Shown here one piece after another: positions 51,489 through 59,280 of a stretch of DNA of 64,000 bases. The DNA is from JBNKLG01 sp050292235 (GTDB lineage Bacteria > Pseudomonadota > Gammaproteobacteria > Chromatiales > Chromatiaceae). The DNA lies in assembly GCA_050292235.1 (NCBI GenBank), contig JBNKLG010000003.1:30546-94545 (forward strand), given 5' to 3'. Made by a program: the position numbers and the translations under genes. Under the pieces are notes generated by a model, which saw nothing but the letters and a program-made list of their open reading frames with translations, was not told the origin of the DNA and ran no database searches. The first letter of the stretch is position 1; the number at the start of each line of letters is the position of its first letter.

Positions 51489-52439
51489 ATGGAACAACTG
51501 ACCGACCTGAAAGCCATTCTGCACTCCAAGCGGGCCAACATCTATTACCTGGAAAAGTGCCGCGTCATGCAGAAAGACGGGCGGGTACTCTATCTGACAG
51601 AAGCCAAAGCCGACAATCAATATTGGAATATCCCCATCGCCAATACCACTTGTCTGCTGTTGGGTACCGGCACCTCCATTACCCAGGCTGCCATGCGCAT
51701 GCTCGCCCAGGCAGGGGTATTGGTTGGGTTTTGCGGGGGTGGTGGCACGCCCCTGTTAATGGCCAATGAGATCGAATGGCTCACCCCTCAAAGCGAATAT
51801 CGCCCCACGGAATACCTGCAAGGTTGGATGCAGTTCTGGTTCGATGAAAACAAGCGTCTACAGGCCGCCAAGGCGTTCCAGCAGGCCCGCATCCACTTTC
51901 TTCAAAAGGTTTGGCGTCAAGACCGCGACCTGAAAGCAGAGGGGTTTGACGGCGATGGCGACACGATTCGACCGGCTTTGGACAGCTTCCTCGCCAAAGT
52001 CGAAACATCCACCAAAGTCAGTGACCTGCTGCAAACCGAAGCCCAACTCACCAAACAGCTCTACAAGATGGCCGCCCACTGCACCCAATACGGAGACTTT
52101 GTCCGGGAGCGCGAAGCGGTGGATAGCGCCAATGCCTTTTTAAACCATGGCAACTATCTCGCCTATGGTCTGGCTGCAACCACACTTTGGGTATTGGGCA
52201 TTCCCCATGGCTTTGCCGTGATGCACGGCAAAACCCGTCGTGGCGCCCTCGTATTCGATATCGCCGATTTGATCAAAGACGCCCTGATTCTGCCCTGGGC
52301 CTTTATCTGTACCAAAGAAAATGCCACCGAACAGGCGTTTCGTCAGCAGTGCCTGCAGGCCTTCACCGATCACAAAGCCCTGGAGTTTATGTTTGAACAG
52401 GTTAAGGCTGCTGCGTTGAAGGTGGATTGGGAGGGATGA
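51489..52439 (+). CDS. cas1: CRISPR-associated integrase Cas1, type I-F
   Basis: A 316-residue Cas1f that integrates new spacers with the Cas2-3 fusion. It starts LKAILHSKRANIYYLEKCRV, a type I-F hallmark, and ILP-WAFIC follows near the end. Candidate metal ligands are a Glu in REREAVDSAN (residue 207 or 209), His246 in FAVMHGKTRRG and Asp257/Asp260 in VFDIADLIKD. An AAGGAT ribosome site precedes the ATG. It is normally directly followed by cas2-3; here a toxin-antitoxin pair on the other strand separates them. Confidence 0.97.
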   Translation: MEQLTDLKAILHSKRANIYYLEKCRVMQKDGRVLYLTEAKADNQYWNIPIANTTCLLLGTGTSITQAAMRMLAQAGVLVGFCGGGGTPLLMANEIEWLTPQSEYRPTEYLQGWMQFWFDENKRLQAAKAFQQARIHFLQKVWRQDRDLKAEGFDGDGDTIRPALDSFLAKVETSTKVSDLLQTEAQLTKQLYKMAAHCTQYGDFVREREAVDSANAFLNHGNYLAYGLAATTLWVLGIPHGFAVMHGKTRRGALVFDIADLIKDALILPWAFICTKENATEQAFRQQCLQAFTDHKALEFMFEQVKAAALKVDWEG

Positions 52440-52454
52440 CAGTCGTGACGGCAT

Positions 52455-52823
52455 TTAGTGGCAGGAAACCGCAATACCTAAAGACCCTGCAATTTGTGCC
52501 AGGCACCTATCTCTTGTCCACAACTGCGTGTTGTCACTCATCAGCGTAGCGCTCAGCAAATGCAGATCCACATAGCCGATGCCTTTGCCCATCAACCGGC
52601 GTTTTTCGAGTACATGCATGGCTTCAGCATGACTGGCCTCTTTAGCTTTAGGCAGGTTTTGCCAAAGCTCAAGCAACTGCTGGCGATTTTGCCAATTGCC
52701 ACAGGCCAGTTCGCCAATGATCATCGGGTGCATGCAAACCTGTCCCTGATTCAGCAAATGGCTAAAAGATTCATCCCCCTTGCGCAGGTAATCCACCCAC
52801 ACCGAGGTATCCACCAAAACCAC
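52455..52823 (-). CDS. vapC: VapC-type PIN ribonuclease toxin
   Basis: A 122-residue PIN-domain protein. The acidic site is Asp5 in VLVDTSVWVDYLR, Glu38 in MIIGELACGN and Asp86 in GIGYVDLHLL, as in VapC toxins that cleave tRNA or rRNA. Its stop is 15 nt from the convergent cas1 stop. It overlaps vapB by 1 nt (ATG within the stop). No frameshift is seen, so the toxin looks intact. Confidence 0.92.
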   Translation of the reverse strand: MVLVDTSVWVDYLRKGDESFSHLLNQGQVCMHPMIIGELACGNWQNRQQLLELWQNLPKAKEASHAEAMHVLEKRRLMGKGIGYVDLHLLSATLMSDNTQLWTRDRCLAQIAGSLGIAVSCH

Positions 52824-53023
52824 TATCTCACCGGTTTTGATTGGCGGCGTGGGGCAGGCTCCAGATCCGGTTCTGAGCCACCTAACATGGCCAGCCGACG
52901 CGCGCTTTCACGCTCAATCAGGGCTTTCAGGCTTTCACGAAACAAAGCGGATTTTTCGTGTACCCCGGTTAGCTTTGCCGCTTCGTTAAACAACTCATCA
53001 TCAATGGTTAATGTTGTGCGCAT
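52823..53023 (-). CDS. vapB: VapB-type antitoxin
   Basis: A 66-residue protein starting MRTTLTIDDELFNEAAKLTG, the ribbon-helix-helix type DNA-binding start of the VapB family with DUF2191-like signature, and a disordered Arg/Pro-rich C-terminus that would wrap the toxin. GAGGTG lies 6 nt before ATG 53023; an in-frame GTG at 53029 is less likely. It is divergent from the cas2-3 gene, 99 nt apart. Confidence 0.9.
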   Translation of the reverse strand: MRTTLTIDDELFNEAAKLTGVHEKSALFRESLKALIERESARRLAMLGGSEPDLEPAPRRQSKPVR

Positions 53024-53049
53024 AAACACCTCTGTTCGACATCAATTAC

Positions 53050-53077
53050 CGCATCAGTGTATGCGTGATTTGATGCG
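53050..53077. promoter_or_regulatory. Candidate VapB operator in the vapB-cas2-3 gap
   Basis: An inverted repeat CGCATCA (53050-53056) and TGATGCG (53071-53077), plus near-direct ATGCGTGATT and GATGCGTAGA. It sits 27-54 nt before vapB and 46-73 nt before cas2-3. If it binds VapBC, the pair could also influence cas2-3 expression. I see no strong promoter in either direction. Confidence 0.4.
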
Positions 53078-53122
53078 TAGACTAGCGTTACCAGCTAATG
53101 TCGTACCAGTGAGGGCCTGCCT

Positions 53123-56100
53123 ATGATGGTTACTTTCATCTCCCAGTGCGAAAAGAAAGCGCTCAACCGAACCCGCCGGGTGCTGGACGCCTTTGCTGAT
53201 CGTATTGGCGATAACGCTTGGCAGACTGTGATGACCCAGGAAGGCCTGTTGGCCGTCAAAAAACTGCTGCGCAAAACCGCCAGTAAAAATACGGCGGTGA
53301 GTTGCCATTGGATACGGTCGAGGTCGCGGAGTGAGTTGGTTTGGGTGGTGGGGAATAAACGCAAATTTGATCAAAAGGGGCGAGTGCCCGTCAACAGCAC
53401 GCGCAATCATCGATACCGCGGAGAGGCTGAGACCCGCTGGCAGTCTGCCCACAGCATCCAAATCGTCACCGTTCTGGCTGCGCTGCTGCATGATATTGGC
53501 AAAGCTACGGTGGGATTTCAGAACAAATTACAAAATCCATCCAATGGCCGACAGGCCGACCCATACCGTCACGAGTGGATCTCTTTACGCCTGTTTCTGG
53601 CCATGATTCACGGTTGTCATGATGATGATAGCTGGCTCAATCGATTGATGGATTTTCAGGGCTTTCTCTCGGCCAATCCGGGCTGGCTAAAGGTCTTACA
53701 CAATGATTCAACGACCAAAAATGACCGGTGTTTGCTGGAAGCACTTCCGCCATTAGCCCAACTCGTGGCCTGGCTGATCGTCACCCACCATCGTCTGCCG
53801 ACCTATCACCCAACACTCTACGAAACAGCAGCCAACAGAAAAAGTGAACAGAGCAACCCCCAGGCATGGGGGGATGAAATGGACATCTCCACCTTTTATT
53901 GGCACCTCGAACCCTACGCTGGCTGGGTATTCAACAAAAAGGCAGAAAACAGCCAACACTTCTGGCGCTTGCATGCCATTGTTATGGAAAGCCAGTGCTG
54001 GCAAAAAGCGGTATCCCGCTGGGCACGCAAGGCTCGGGATCATGGGCCATTGCGAGCACTGGCCCAAAAGCCGATTGCCGATCCGTTTTTCATGCACATT
54101 TCGCGGCTTTGCCTGATGCTGGCCGATCACAACTACTCCTGTCTGAGCGCTGACTCCGACAAAAGAGTGAAGGGCGACAAACGGTTCGCAACAACCCTGA
54201 TTGCCAATACCGATAAAAATCATGCCCCCAAACAAGCATTGGATGAACACCTGCTTGGCGTCAGTGTATTGGCCAAACAGATAAGCCGTGAGATTCCGCA
54301 CCTGATAGAGAAACTGGATGGTCTGCCTGAGCGCTACCCTCCCTTGACCAAGCCCACCAAGGTCTCACGATTTTATTGGCAGAATGGGGCTTTTAAGCTG
54401 GCGCAAAGCATCAAACAGCAGGCGCGGGAGAATGGCTTTTTTGGGGTCAACATGGCATCGACCGGCCTTGGTAAAACCCTGGGAAACGCCCGCATCCTAT
54501 ACGCACTGGGCGACACCGGGACTGGTGCACGTTTTACCATTGCGCTGGGACTACGGGTCTTAACGCTACAAACCGGCAAGGCATTGCGCCAGCGATTACA
54601 ACTCAGCGATGAGCAGCTCGCCATCCTCGTGGGCGGCGCTGCAAACCGCAAATTATTCGAGCTGGCTGAATCAGGGCAGCCAGAACCTGAGCCAGAGCTG
54701 ACAGAAGATCATGGCAGTGAATCAATGGACGCCCTGCTCAGCACGCTGGACAGCGTCGATTATGATGCGCTCCCGGAGGAGTTTGCCACCCTGGCAAACG
54801 ATCCCAAAGCCCGGAAGCTGCTCTATGCCCCCGTGGTCACCTGTACGGTGGATCACATGATACAAGCCTCGGAAAGCAGCCGGGGTGGCCGGCAAATTGC
54901 CCCACTTCTGCGCCTGTTGACCAGTGACCTGGTCTTGGATGAGCCCGATGACTTTGATCAGCGAGACCTACCCGCACTCGCTCGACTGGTCTATTTTTGT
55001 GGATTGTTTGGCAGCAGATTGCTGCTGTCATCAGCCACGCTGACACCCGATTTTGTTATCGGGTTATTCAACGCCTATCAGGCCGGTAGACAACGCTGGA
55101 ATCAGCACATGGGACTTCAACAAAACGTACCGGTTTGTTGCGCCTGGTTTGATGAAAATACGCAGACTTCACTGGCGTGCCCAAACAGCGCATCCTTCCA
55201 GGAGGCTCACCAGAAATTTATCGGAAAGCGCACCCGTCAACTACAACAGCAATCCACAAGGAGGATGGCCTCAATCCTGCCGCTGAAGTTGCCACCAGCG
55301 CGTGAAAACGAAAAGTTCAACCTGCAGGCCCTGGCCAAAGAGATCGTCTCCGCTGCCATTGATCTGCACCACAGCCATGCTGAAATCTGCCCAAATACCC
55401 ACCGACAGGCCAGTGTCGGCTTGATCCGAATGGCCAATGTCAATCCCATCGTTCAACTGATACAGGAGATGGCCCGGCTGGAAACAATCCCGCCGGATAT
55501 CCAGCTTCACCTCTGCTGCTATCACGCCAAACAGTTGCTGCTGCTACGCAGTTCACTGGAGCAAAAACTGGATCGCATACTGACGCGCAATAAACCTCTG
55601 GCACTTTTCGGCCATGCAGAAATACAACAGGCCTTGCAGCAGGGAAGTGCCCGTCACCACATCTTTATGGTCATCGCCAGCCCGGTCGCCGAAGTGGGCC
55701 GGGATCATGATTACGACTGGGCCATTGTCGAGCCCTCATCAATGCGGTCGATCATCCAGCTGGCCGGTCGAGTCTGGCGACACCGACCGGAAAAGGTCGC
55801 AACAGTGCCCAATATGCGCATTTGGGAGAAAAATATTCGTGCCCTCAAAGGTGATTCAATCGCCTACACTCGCCCAGGTTTTGAGCAGGACAGCCCTCAA
55901 CAATTCCCCTTAGCAACAAAAAACTGTCAGACATTAATCACCGCAGAGCAGCTCGCACGAATTGATGCACAGCCCAGAATTCAAACACCACTTGAGCTGG
56001 AACCGAGTAAACGGCTGGCCGACCTGGAGCATGCGGTCATGGCCAACCTGTTGAACAACCCCAGAAATTTTGTCAGCGCGTTCTGGCGTAAAGACAACGG

Positions 56101-56467
56101 CAACCACGTTTCCGCCCATCTTCAGAAAATCAGCCCGTTTCGAGAGGGGCGTTCACAAGAGGAGTTTGTCTGCCTGCCGGATGAATCCAGCCCGGAAGGC
56201 TACCACTTTACCCTGGCAGAAGCCGCTTGGCAGGACTTGGAAAACTGCAGCTTTCAAACCGGCAAATTCAAAGTTGAAACAGTTGAAACGCCGAACCCAA
56301 CCATTCAGCCATGGCTGAATGAAGCGTTCGCCGACGCTTTAACCGAACTGGCCGAGCAACTGGCGCAGGAAAACGCCGCCATCGTTGCACGACAGTATGC
56401 CAGCGTGCGCCTGGATAAGCAGGATGGAGCGTGGAGGTTTCATCCCTGGCTGGGTTTTTGGCGATAA
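53123..56467 (+). CDS. cas3: Cas2-Cas3 fusion nuclease-helicase, type I-F
   Basis: A 1114-residue protein that degrades targeted DNA and takes part in adaptation. Residues 1-95 are the Cas2 domain (ISQCEKKALNRTRRVLDAF, KTASKNTAVSCHWIRSRSRSE). The HD nuclease has LLHDIGKA at His123-Asp124. The SF2 helicase has Walker A STGLGKT around 447-452, DEPD near 606-609 and motif VI LAGRVWRHR near 878. A basic C-terminal domain follows. The length fits I-F Cas2-3. GAGGG lies before the ATG. Its stop is 35 nt before the degenerate mini-CRISPR. Confidence 0.97.
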   Translation: MMVTFISQCEKKALNRTRRVLDAFADRIGDNAWQTVMTQEGLLAVKKLLRKTASKNTAVSCHWIRSRSRSELVWVVGNKRKFDQKGRVPVNSTRNHRYRGEAETRWQSAHSIQIVTVLAALLHDIGKATVGFQNKLQNPSNGRQADPYRHEWISLRLFLAMIHGCHDDDSWLNRLMDFQGFLSANPGWLKVLHNDSTTKNDRCLLEALPPLAQLVAWLIVTHHRLPTYHPTLYETAANRKSEQSNPQAWGDEMDISTFYWHLEPYAGWVFNKKAENSQHFWRLHAIVMESQCWQKAVSRWARKARDHGPLRALAQKPIADPFFMHISRLCLMLADHNYSCLSADSDKRVKGDKRFATTLIANTDKNHAPKQALDEHLLGVSVLAKQISREIPHLIEKLDGLPERYPPLTKPTKVSRFYWQNGAFKLAQSIKQQARENGFFGVNMASTGLGKTLGNARILYALGDTGTGARFTIALGLRVLTLQTGKALRQRLQLSDEQLAILVGGAANRKLFELAESGQPEPEPELTEDHGSESMDALLSTLDSVDYDALPEEFATLANDPKARKLLYAPVVTCTVDHMIQASESSRGGRQIAPLLRLLTSDLVLDEPDDFDQRDLPALARLVYFCGLFGSRLLLSSATLTPDFVIGLFNAYQAGRQRWNQHMGLQQNVPVCCAWFDENTQTSLACPNSASFQEAHQKFIGKRTRQLQQQSTRRMASILPLKLPPARENEKFNLQALAKEIVSAAIDLHHSHAEICPNTHRQASVGLIRMANVNPIVQLIQEMARLETIPPDIQLHLCCYHAKQLLLLRSSLEQKLDRILTRNKPLALFGHAEIQQALQQGSARHHIFMVIASPVAEVGRDHDYDWAIVEPSSMRSIIQLAGRVWRHRPEKVATVPNMRIWEKNIRALKGDSIAYTRPGFEQDSPQQFPLATKNCQTLITAEQLARIDAQPRIQTPLELEPSKRLADLEHAVMANLLNNPRNFVSAFWRKDNGNHVSAHLQKISPFREGRSQEEFVCLPDESSPEGYHFTLAEAAWQDLENCSFQTGKFKVETVETPNPTIQPWLNEAFADALTELAEQLAQENAAIVARQYASVRLDKQDGAWRFHPWLGFWR

Positions 56468-56501
56468 CTCGCAAATGATTGATTTGTCCTCTAGAATCTC
56501 G

Positions 56502-56583
56502 GATCACTGCCGCGCAGGCAGCTCAGAAATATATAGCAATACGCGTTTAAGCGTGGTTTACCGCCGTACAGGCGGCTCAGAAC
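56502..56583 (+). CRISPR. Degenerate two-repeat mini-CRISPR with one 26-nt spacer, between cas2-3 and csy1
   Basis: Repeat-like copy 1 (56502-56529) matches the main-array repeat at 24 of 28 positions. Copy 2 (56556-56583) matches at 20 of 28; two of its changes, T7 to C and A19 to G, are paired, so the five-base hairpin stem is kept as a C-G pair. The 26-nt spacer lies at 56530-56555, six shorter than normal. Both copies carry CTCAG where the main array has CTTAG, so they are relatives, not recent acquisitions. Cas6f could cut after the stem to leave a CTCAGAAA handle. A TAGAAT near 56492-56497 could be a -10 element without a -35. Transcription is not shown. Confidence 0.85.
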
Positions 56584-56617
56584 ACTTGAGCAGGGAAGCT
56601 CTACTTCAGTAGAGGTG

Positions 56618-56669
56618 CCTATATAGTAATGCTTGTTTAAACCTATATAGCTATCCGTGTTTAATTATT
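56618..56669 (+). promoter_or_regulatory. Two tandem CC-flanked target-like sites for the mini-CRISPR spacer
   Basis: Site A: CC at 56618-56619, protospacer-like 56620-56645. Site B: CC at 56642-56643, protospacer-like 56644-56669. Both begin TATATAG and keep GTTTAA at positions 16-21. By my alignment the spacer matches A at 19/26 and B at 19/26 (17/21 and 18/21 over the first 21). B matches all of positions 1-8. Both mismatch positions 12 and 24, which are not read in type I crRNA pairing. CC is the I-F PAM position for a guide read in this direction. An alternative is a protein operator repeated three times. Confidence 0.8.
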
Positions 56670-56671
56670 TA

Positions 56672-56700
56672 TTGACATTTATCTTGGAGAGATTTACCGT
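56672..56700 (+). promoter_or_regulatory. Promoter of the orf77-csy operon
   Basis: A perfect -35 TTGACA (56672-56677), then 17 nt and TACCGT (56695-56700), which keeps only the TAxxxT core of a -10. Start would be near 56707, 24 nt before the orf77 ATG. The downstream target-like site B ends 2 nt before the -35, so a bound Csy complex would probably block RNA polymerase. Confidence 0.65.
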
Positions 56701-56730
56701 CTATACGTGATAGAACTTTTGGAGTCGCTG

Positions 56731-56961
56731 ATGAAAATCTTCAAATACGAAAAATCCACAGAGAACATGCCAGCGGATGCTGGCACCTACTGGGTGCTAG
56801 CAAAAGATCAGGCAAATAAAGTGGTGGTCGTAAAGTGTGAGCATTGCATGAACCTCAAATTATCCATACAGAGGGCATCAAAGCTGGATTGGATAAAGTC
56901 GGGATTGCATAGCTATTGGATAGAACTGATACCTGACAGCCATCAATTTATGGCCGCATAG
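56731..56961 (+). CDS. Unrecognised 76-residue protein at the head of the csy operon
   Basis: Starts at ATG 56731 with GGAG at 56721-56724; an in-frame GTG at 56707 would add eight residues. The protein (MKIFKYEKSTENMPADAGTY) has a CEHC pair, two YWxx(E/A) stretches and no family that I can name. It is richer in ATA and AGG codons and lower in GC than its neighbours, suggesting separate acquisition. It lies 17 nt before csy1, under the promoter flanked by the spacer-like sites. It is not a standard I-F component, so it could be a toxin, a regulator or a Csy accessory. Function unknown. Confidence 0.65.
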   Translation: MKIFKYEKSTENMPADAGTYWVLAKDQANKVVVVKCEHCMNLKLSIQRASKLDWIKSGLHSYWIELIPDSHQFMAA

Positions 56962-56978
56962 ACTCAAGGAGAATGACC

Positions 56979-58346
56979 ATGGAGGAAATCAACGAGGAGC
57001 AAGTCAGGCAAGCGATTGAGAACTTTCTCGCGCAACAGCTGGCAAAAAAACTGGAGCCCTTGGAAAAAGCCGCCGAGAAGCTTGATCCCGAAACACAAGC
57101 TGACCAGTATGCTGAAATACTCGATAAGATCAGGCGGCTTAAGGAGAAGTACCAACGAGATACCTGGATGCAGGATGCTGCTGAAAGGATGGCGAAGCAG
57201 TTGCGCTTCGGCACCCACATTTCTAAAGGTATTCACCCGGATTCCAAAGGCGACAACATCAATTTTCAGGGAGACGGGCCGTTGCCAGATGGACTGATTG
57301 GCTCCCAAAGCATTGCCGAAACGCCTTTGGATGCCAATGGCAATGCCGCCGCGCTACCGCTTGCGGCCTTCTTTGAAACCTGGGTGGATGAAGAAAAGCG
57401 AATCAAAATCCGGCATCTGATTCAGGAGGAGCATCCCGCTCTAAAAAGTGCTTTTTTTACCCAGGAAGAGATCTCTGAAACATATTGCAAAGCATTTCAA
57501 CTCGCCCTTAATGGTGACCTCTCCTCACCCAGCAGCCATGAGCGCAACAAGCAGCTTTTATGGCCACTTGACGATGCGATAGCGCAGGATCACTACATTT
57601 CCCTGGTGCCTCTTTATCCATCGGCGTTATCCCATCACTTTTTTAGCGCCGTCAATCAAGTACGCTACAGCGAAGAGAACAAGCAGGCCCGTGATAGCCG
57701 CAAAAAAAAGAGCAGCGAACACCAGCCGTATGTTTCCCTGCCAGATATTGCTGCCACGCGTTTAGGGGGCACCAAGCCACAGAATGTCAGCTTGTTGACC
57801 AGCAGGCAATCCGGACGAAACTATCTGCTCCCGTCGCTTCCACCCATCTCCAACAGCACTTACACCTTTCACCCTCATAAAGGCCAGCAATCCCTATTCA
57901 ACAGACGCTTGATGCGTATCTGTTTCAATGAGCTTAAAGATCTCTACGCGATTGTCGGTGCAAAAAATAACGTGGAAACCCGGAGTACACGCAAAGACTC
58001 ACTCGATTTAATTCTGGCACGCGTTTTCGAACTGGCAGAGCATATCCAGCATTCCCTGTCACCCGGGTGGAGCAAGGATTACCAACTGGATATGGCGGAA
58101 AAATACTGGCTCGACCCCAAAAGGGCACTACTGGAAGATGAAGAGGCTTTTGCAGAGGCCAGGGAGACCGGCAATTGGCAACACAATATCTGTGAACGCT
58201 TCGCCCTCTGGATCAACGAGCGGCTTCAATACGAATTTCCGAAGCAGTCCATTGACTTCGCTGATCCTGAATACCGTGAATGGATGCGGGAGTTCGAGCA
58301 GGCCGTCAAAGCCAGTCAGCGCGAAGGCCGGGAGGTGTTCGCATGA
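56979..58346 (+). CDS. csy1: Csy1 (Cas8f), large subunit of the type I-F complex
   Basis: About 455 residues. The large subunit recognises the PAM and holds the crRNA 5' end with Csy2. Family features are FFETWVDEEKRIKIRHLIQEEH, LVPLYPSALSHHFFSAVNQVRYSEENK, LTSRQSGRNYLLPSLPP and a Trp/Glu-rich C-terminus. AGGAG at 56967-56971 gives good spacing to ATG 56979; an ATG at 56973 is in frame but too close. Its stop overlaps csy2 (ATGA). Confidence 0.95.
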   Translation: MEEINEEQVRQAIENFLAQQLAKKLEPLEKAAEKLDPETQADQYAEILDKIRRLKEKYQRDTWMQDAAERMAKQLRFGTHISKGIHPDSKGDNINFQGDGPLPDGLIGSQSIAETPLDANGNAAALPLAAFFETWVDEEKRIKIRHLIQEEHPALKSAFFTQEEISETYCKAFQLALNGDLSSPSSHERNKQLLWPLDDAIAQDHYISLVPLYPSALSHHFFSAVNQVRYSEENKQARDSRKKKSSEHQPYVSLPDIAATRLGGTKPQNVSLLTSRQSGRNYLLPSLPPISNSTYTFHPHKGQQSLFNRRLMRICFNELKDLYAIVGAKNNVETRSTRKDSLDLILARVFELAEHIQHSLSPGWSKDYQLDMAEKYWLDPKRALLEDEEAFAEARETGNWQHNICERFALWINERLQYEFPKQSIDFADPEYREWMREFEQAVKASQREGREVFA

Positions 58347-59269
58347 ACCATATCAGCCACTATTTGATACTTGGAAAAATCGAGATTGAAGGCGCCAATA
58401 CGATCTCCAGCCCACTGACCTACGGCTTTCCCGCCATTAGCGGCTTTCTTGGTGCCATCCATGCCCTTAACCGCAAACTTGTTGCGGTGGGTTATCAGCT
58501 TGGGCTACCCGGCGTTTTGATCGCCTGTCACGATATTCAGGTACAGCGCTTCCGACCCCATGCCTATGCTGATTACAGTTTTAACCAGACACGCAATCCG
58601 CTGAAGAAGGGCGGCACCACCGCCTCCATCATAGAAGAGGGCAAGGTTAATGTAACCGTCAGCCTGATTGTAGAAGTCAGCACCACACTGCGTTCAGCCA
58701 CAACGCTGGACGATGACAGCCATGAATTTGAGGCACTTTGCCGCACCTTGTTATTGCAACAGCGTATGGCAGGGGGCAGTGTGCGCTCAATACGAAATAT
58801 TCAGCTTAAGAAACACAGCGAAGCAGGCAATTTATGGAAGCGGCTATTACCCGCTTCGGTACTCATGGATGCCAGCAGGGATTTAGTCGAAATCACCCGA
58901 GCATTACAAACCCAAAACCCTGAGGCCACAGCGCTGGATGGATTGATCGAGGTCGCCACCTTGCATCATGAGCCTGTCGACATTGCCACCAATAAACGCG
59001 GCTGGCAGACCCGCAGTATCAAAAGCGGACGAGGCTGGTTAGTGCCGATACCGGTTGGCTATCAGGCCATCGCACCACCATTTCCCCCTGGGGAACTGGC
59101 ACATTGTCGTAACCCGGCATACCCCAGCCAGTATGTAGAGACGGTTTACAGCCTGGGTAAATGGGTATTCCCCAACCGTCTGCCAAAAGAGATCTCCCGT
59201 TGCTTTTGGCGCTACCAACAGACGAATCATCTATTTTTAGTCAATCAAGACAACATTGGAAAAGAGTAA
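58343..59269 (+). CDS. csy2: Csy2 (Cas5f)
   Basis: A 308-residue RAMP protein binding the crRNA 5' handle with Csy1. It starts YLILGKIEIEGANTISSPLTYG, typical of Csy2, and includes GGSVRSIRNIQ and GRGWLVPIPVGYQAI with the family's late Gly-rich part. ATG 58343 overlaps the csy1 stop (ATGA), preceded by GGAGG at 58331-58335. The frame is open further up inside csy1. Confidence 0.95.
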   Translation: MNHISHYLILGKIEIEGANTISSPLTYGFPAISGFLGAIHALNRKLVAVGYQLGLPGVLIACHDIQVQRFRPHAYADYSFNQTRNPLKKGGTTASIIEEGKVNVTVSLIVEVSTTLRSATTLDDDSHEFEALCRTLLLQQRMAGGSVRSIRNIQLKKHSEAGNLWKRLLPASVLMDASRDLVEITRALQTQNPEATALDGLIEVATLHHEPVDIATNKRGWQTRSIKSGRGWLVPIPVGYQAIAPPFPPGELAHCRNPAYPSQYVETVYSLGKWVFPNRLPKEISRCFWRYQQTNHLFLVNQDNIGKE

Positions 59270-59280
59270 GGAGAACCACC

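Noticed and set aside
56502..56583. The mini-array as a simple relic of an old CRISPR array
   Set aside because: Decay alone does not explain the compensatory stem change, the spacer's similarity to the adjacent promoter, and the CC before both sites; kept as the null model only.
56599..56614. CTCTAC-TTCA-GTAGAG hairpin after the mini-CRISPR as a terminator
   Set aside because: A clean 6-bp stem but no T-run follows; it may be structure only.
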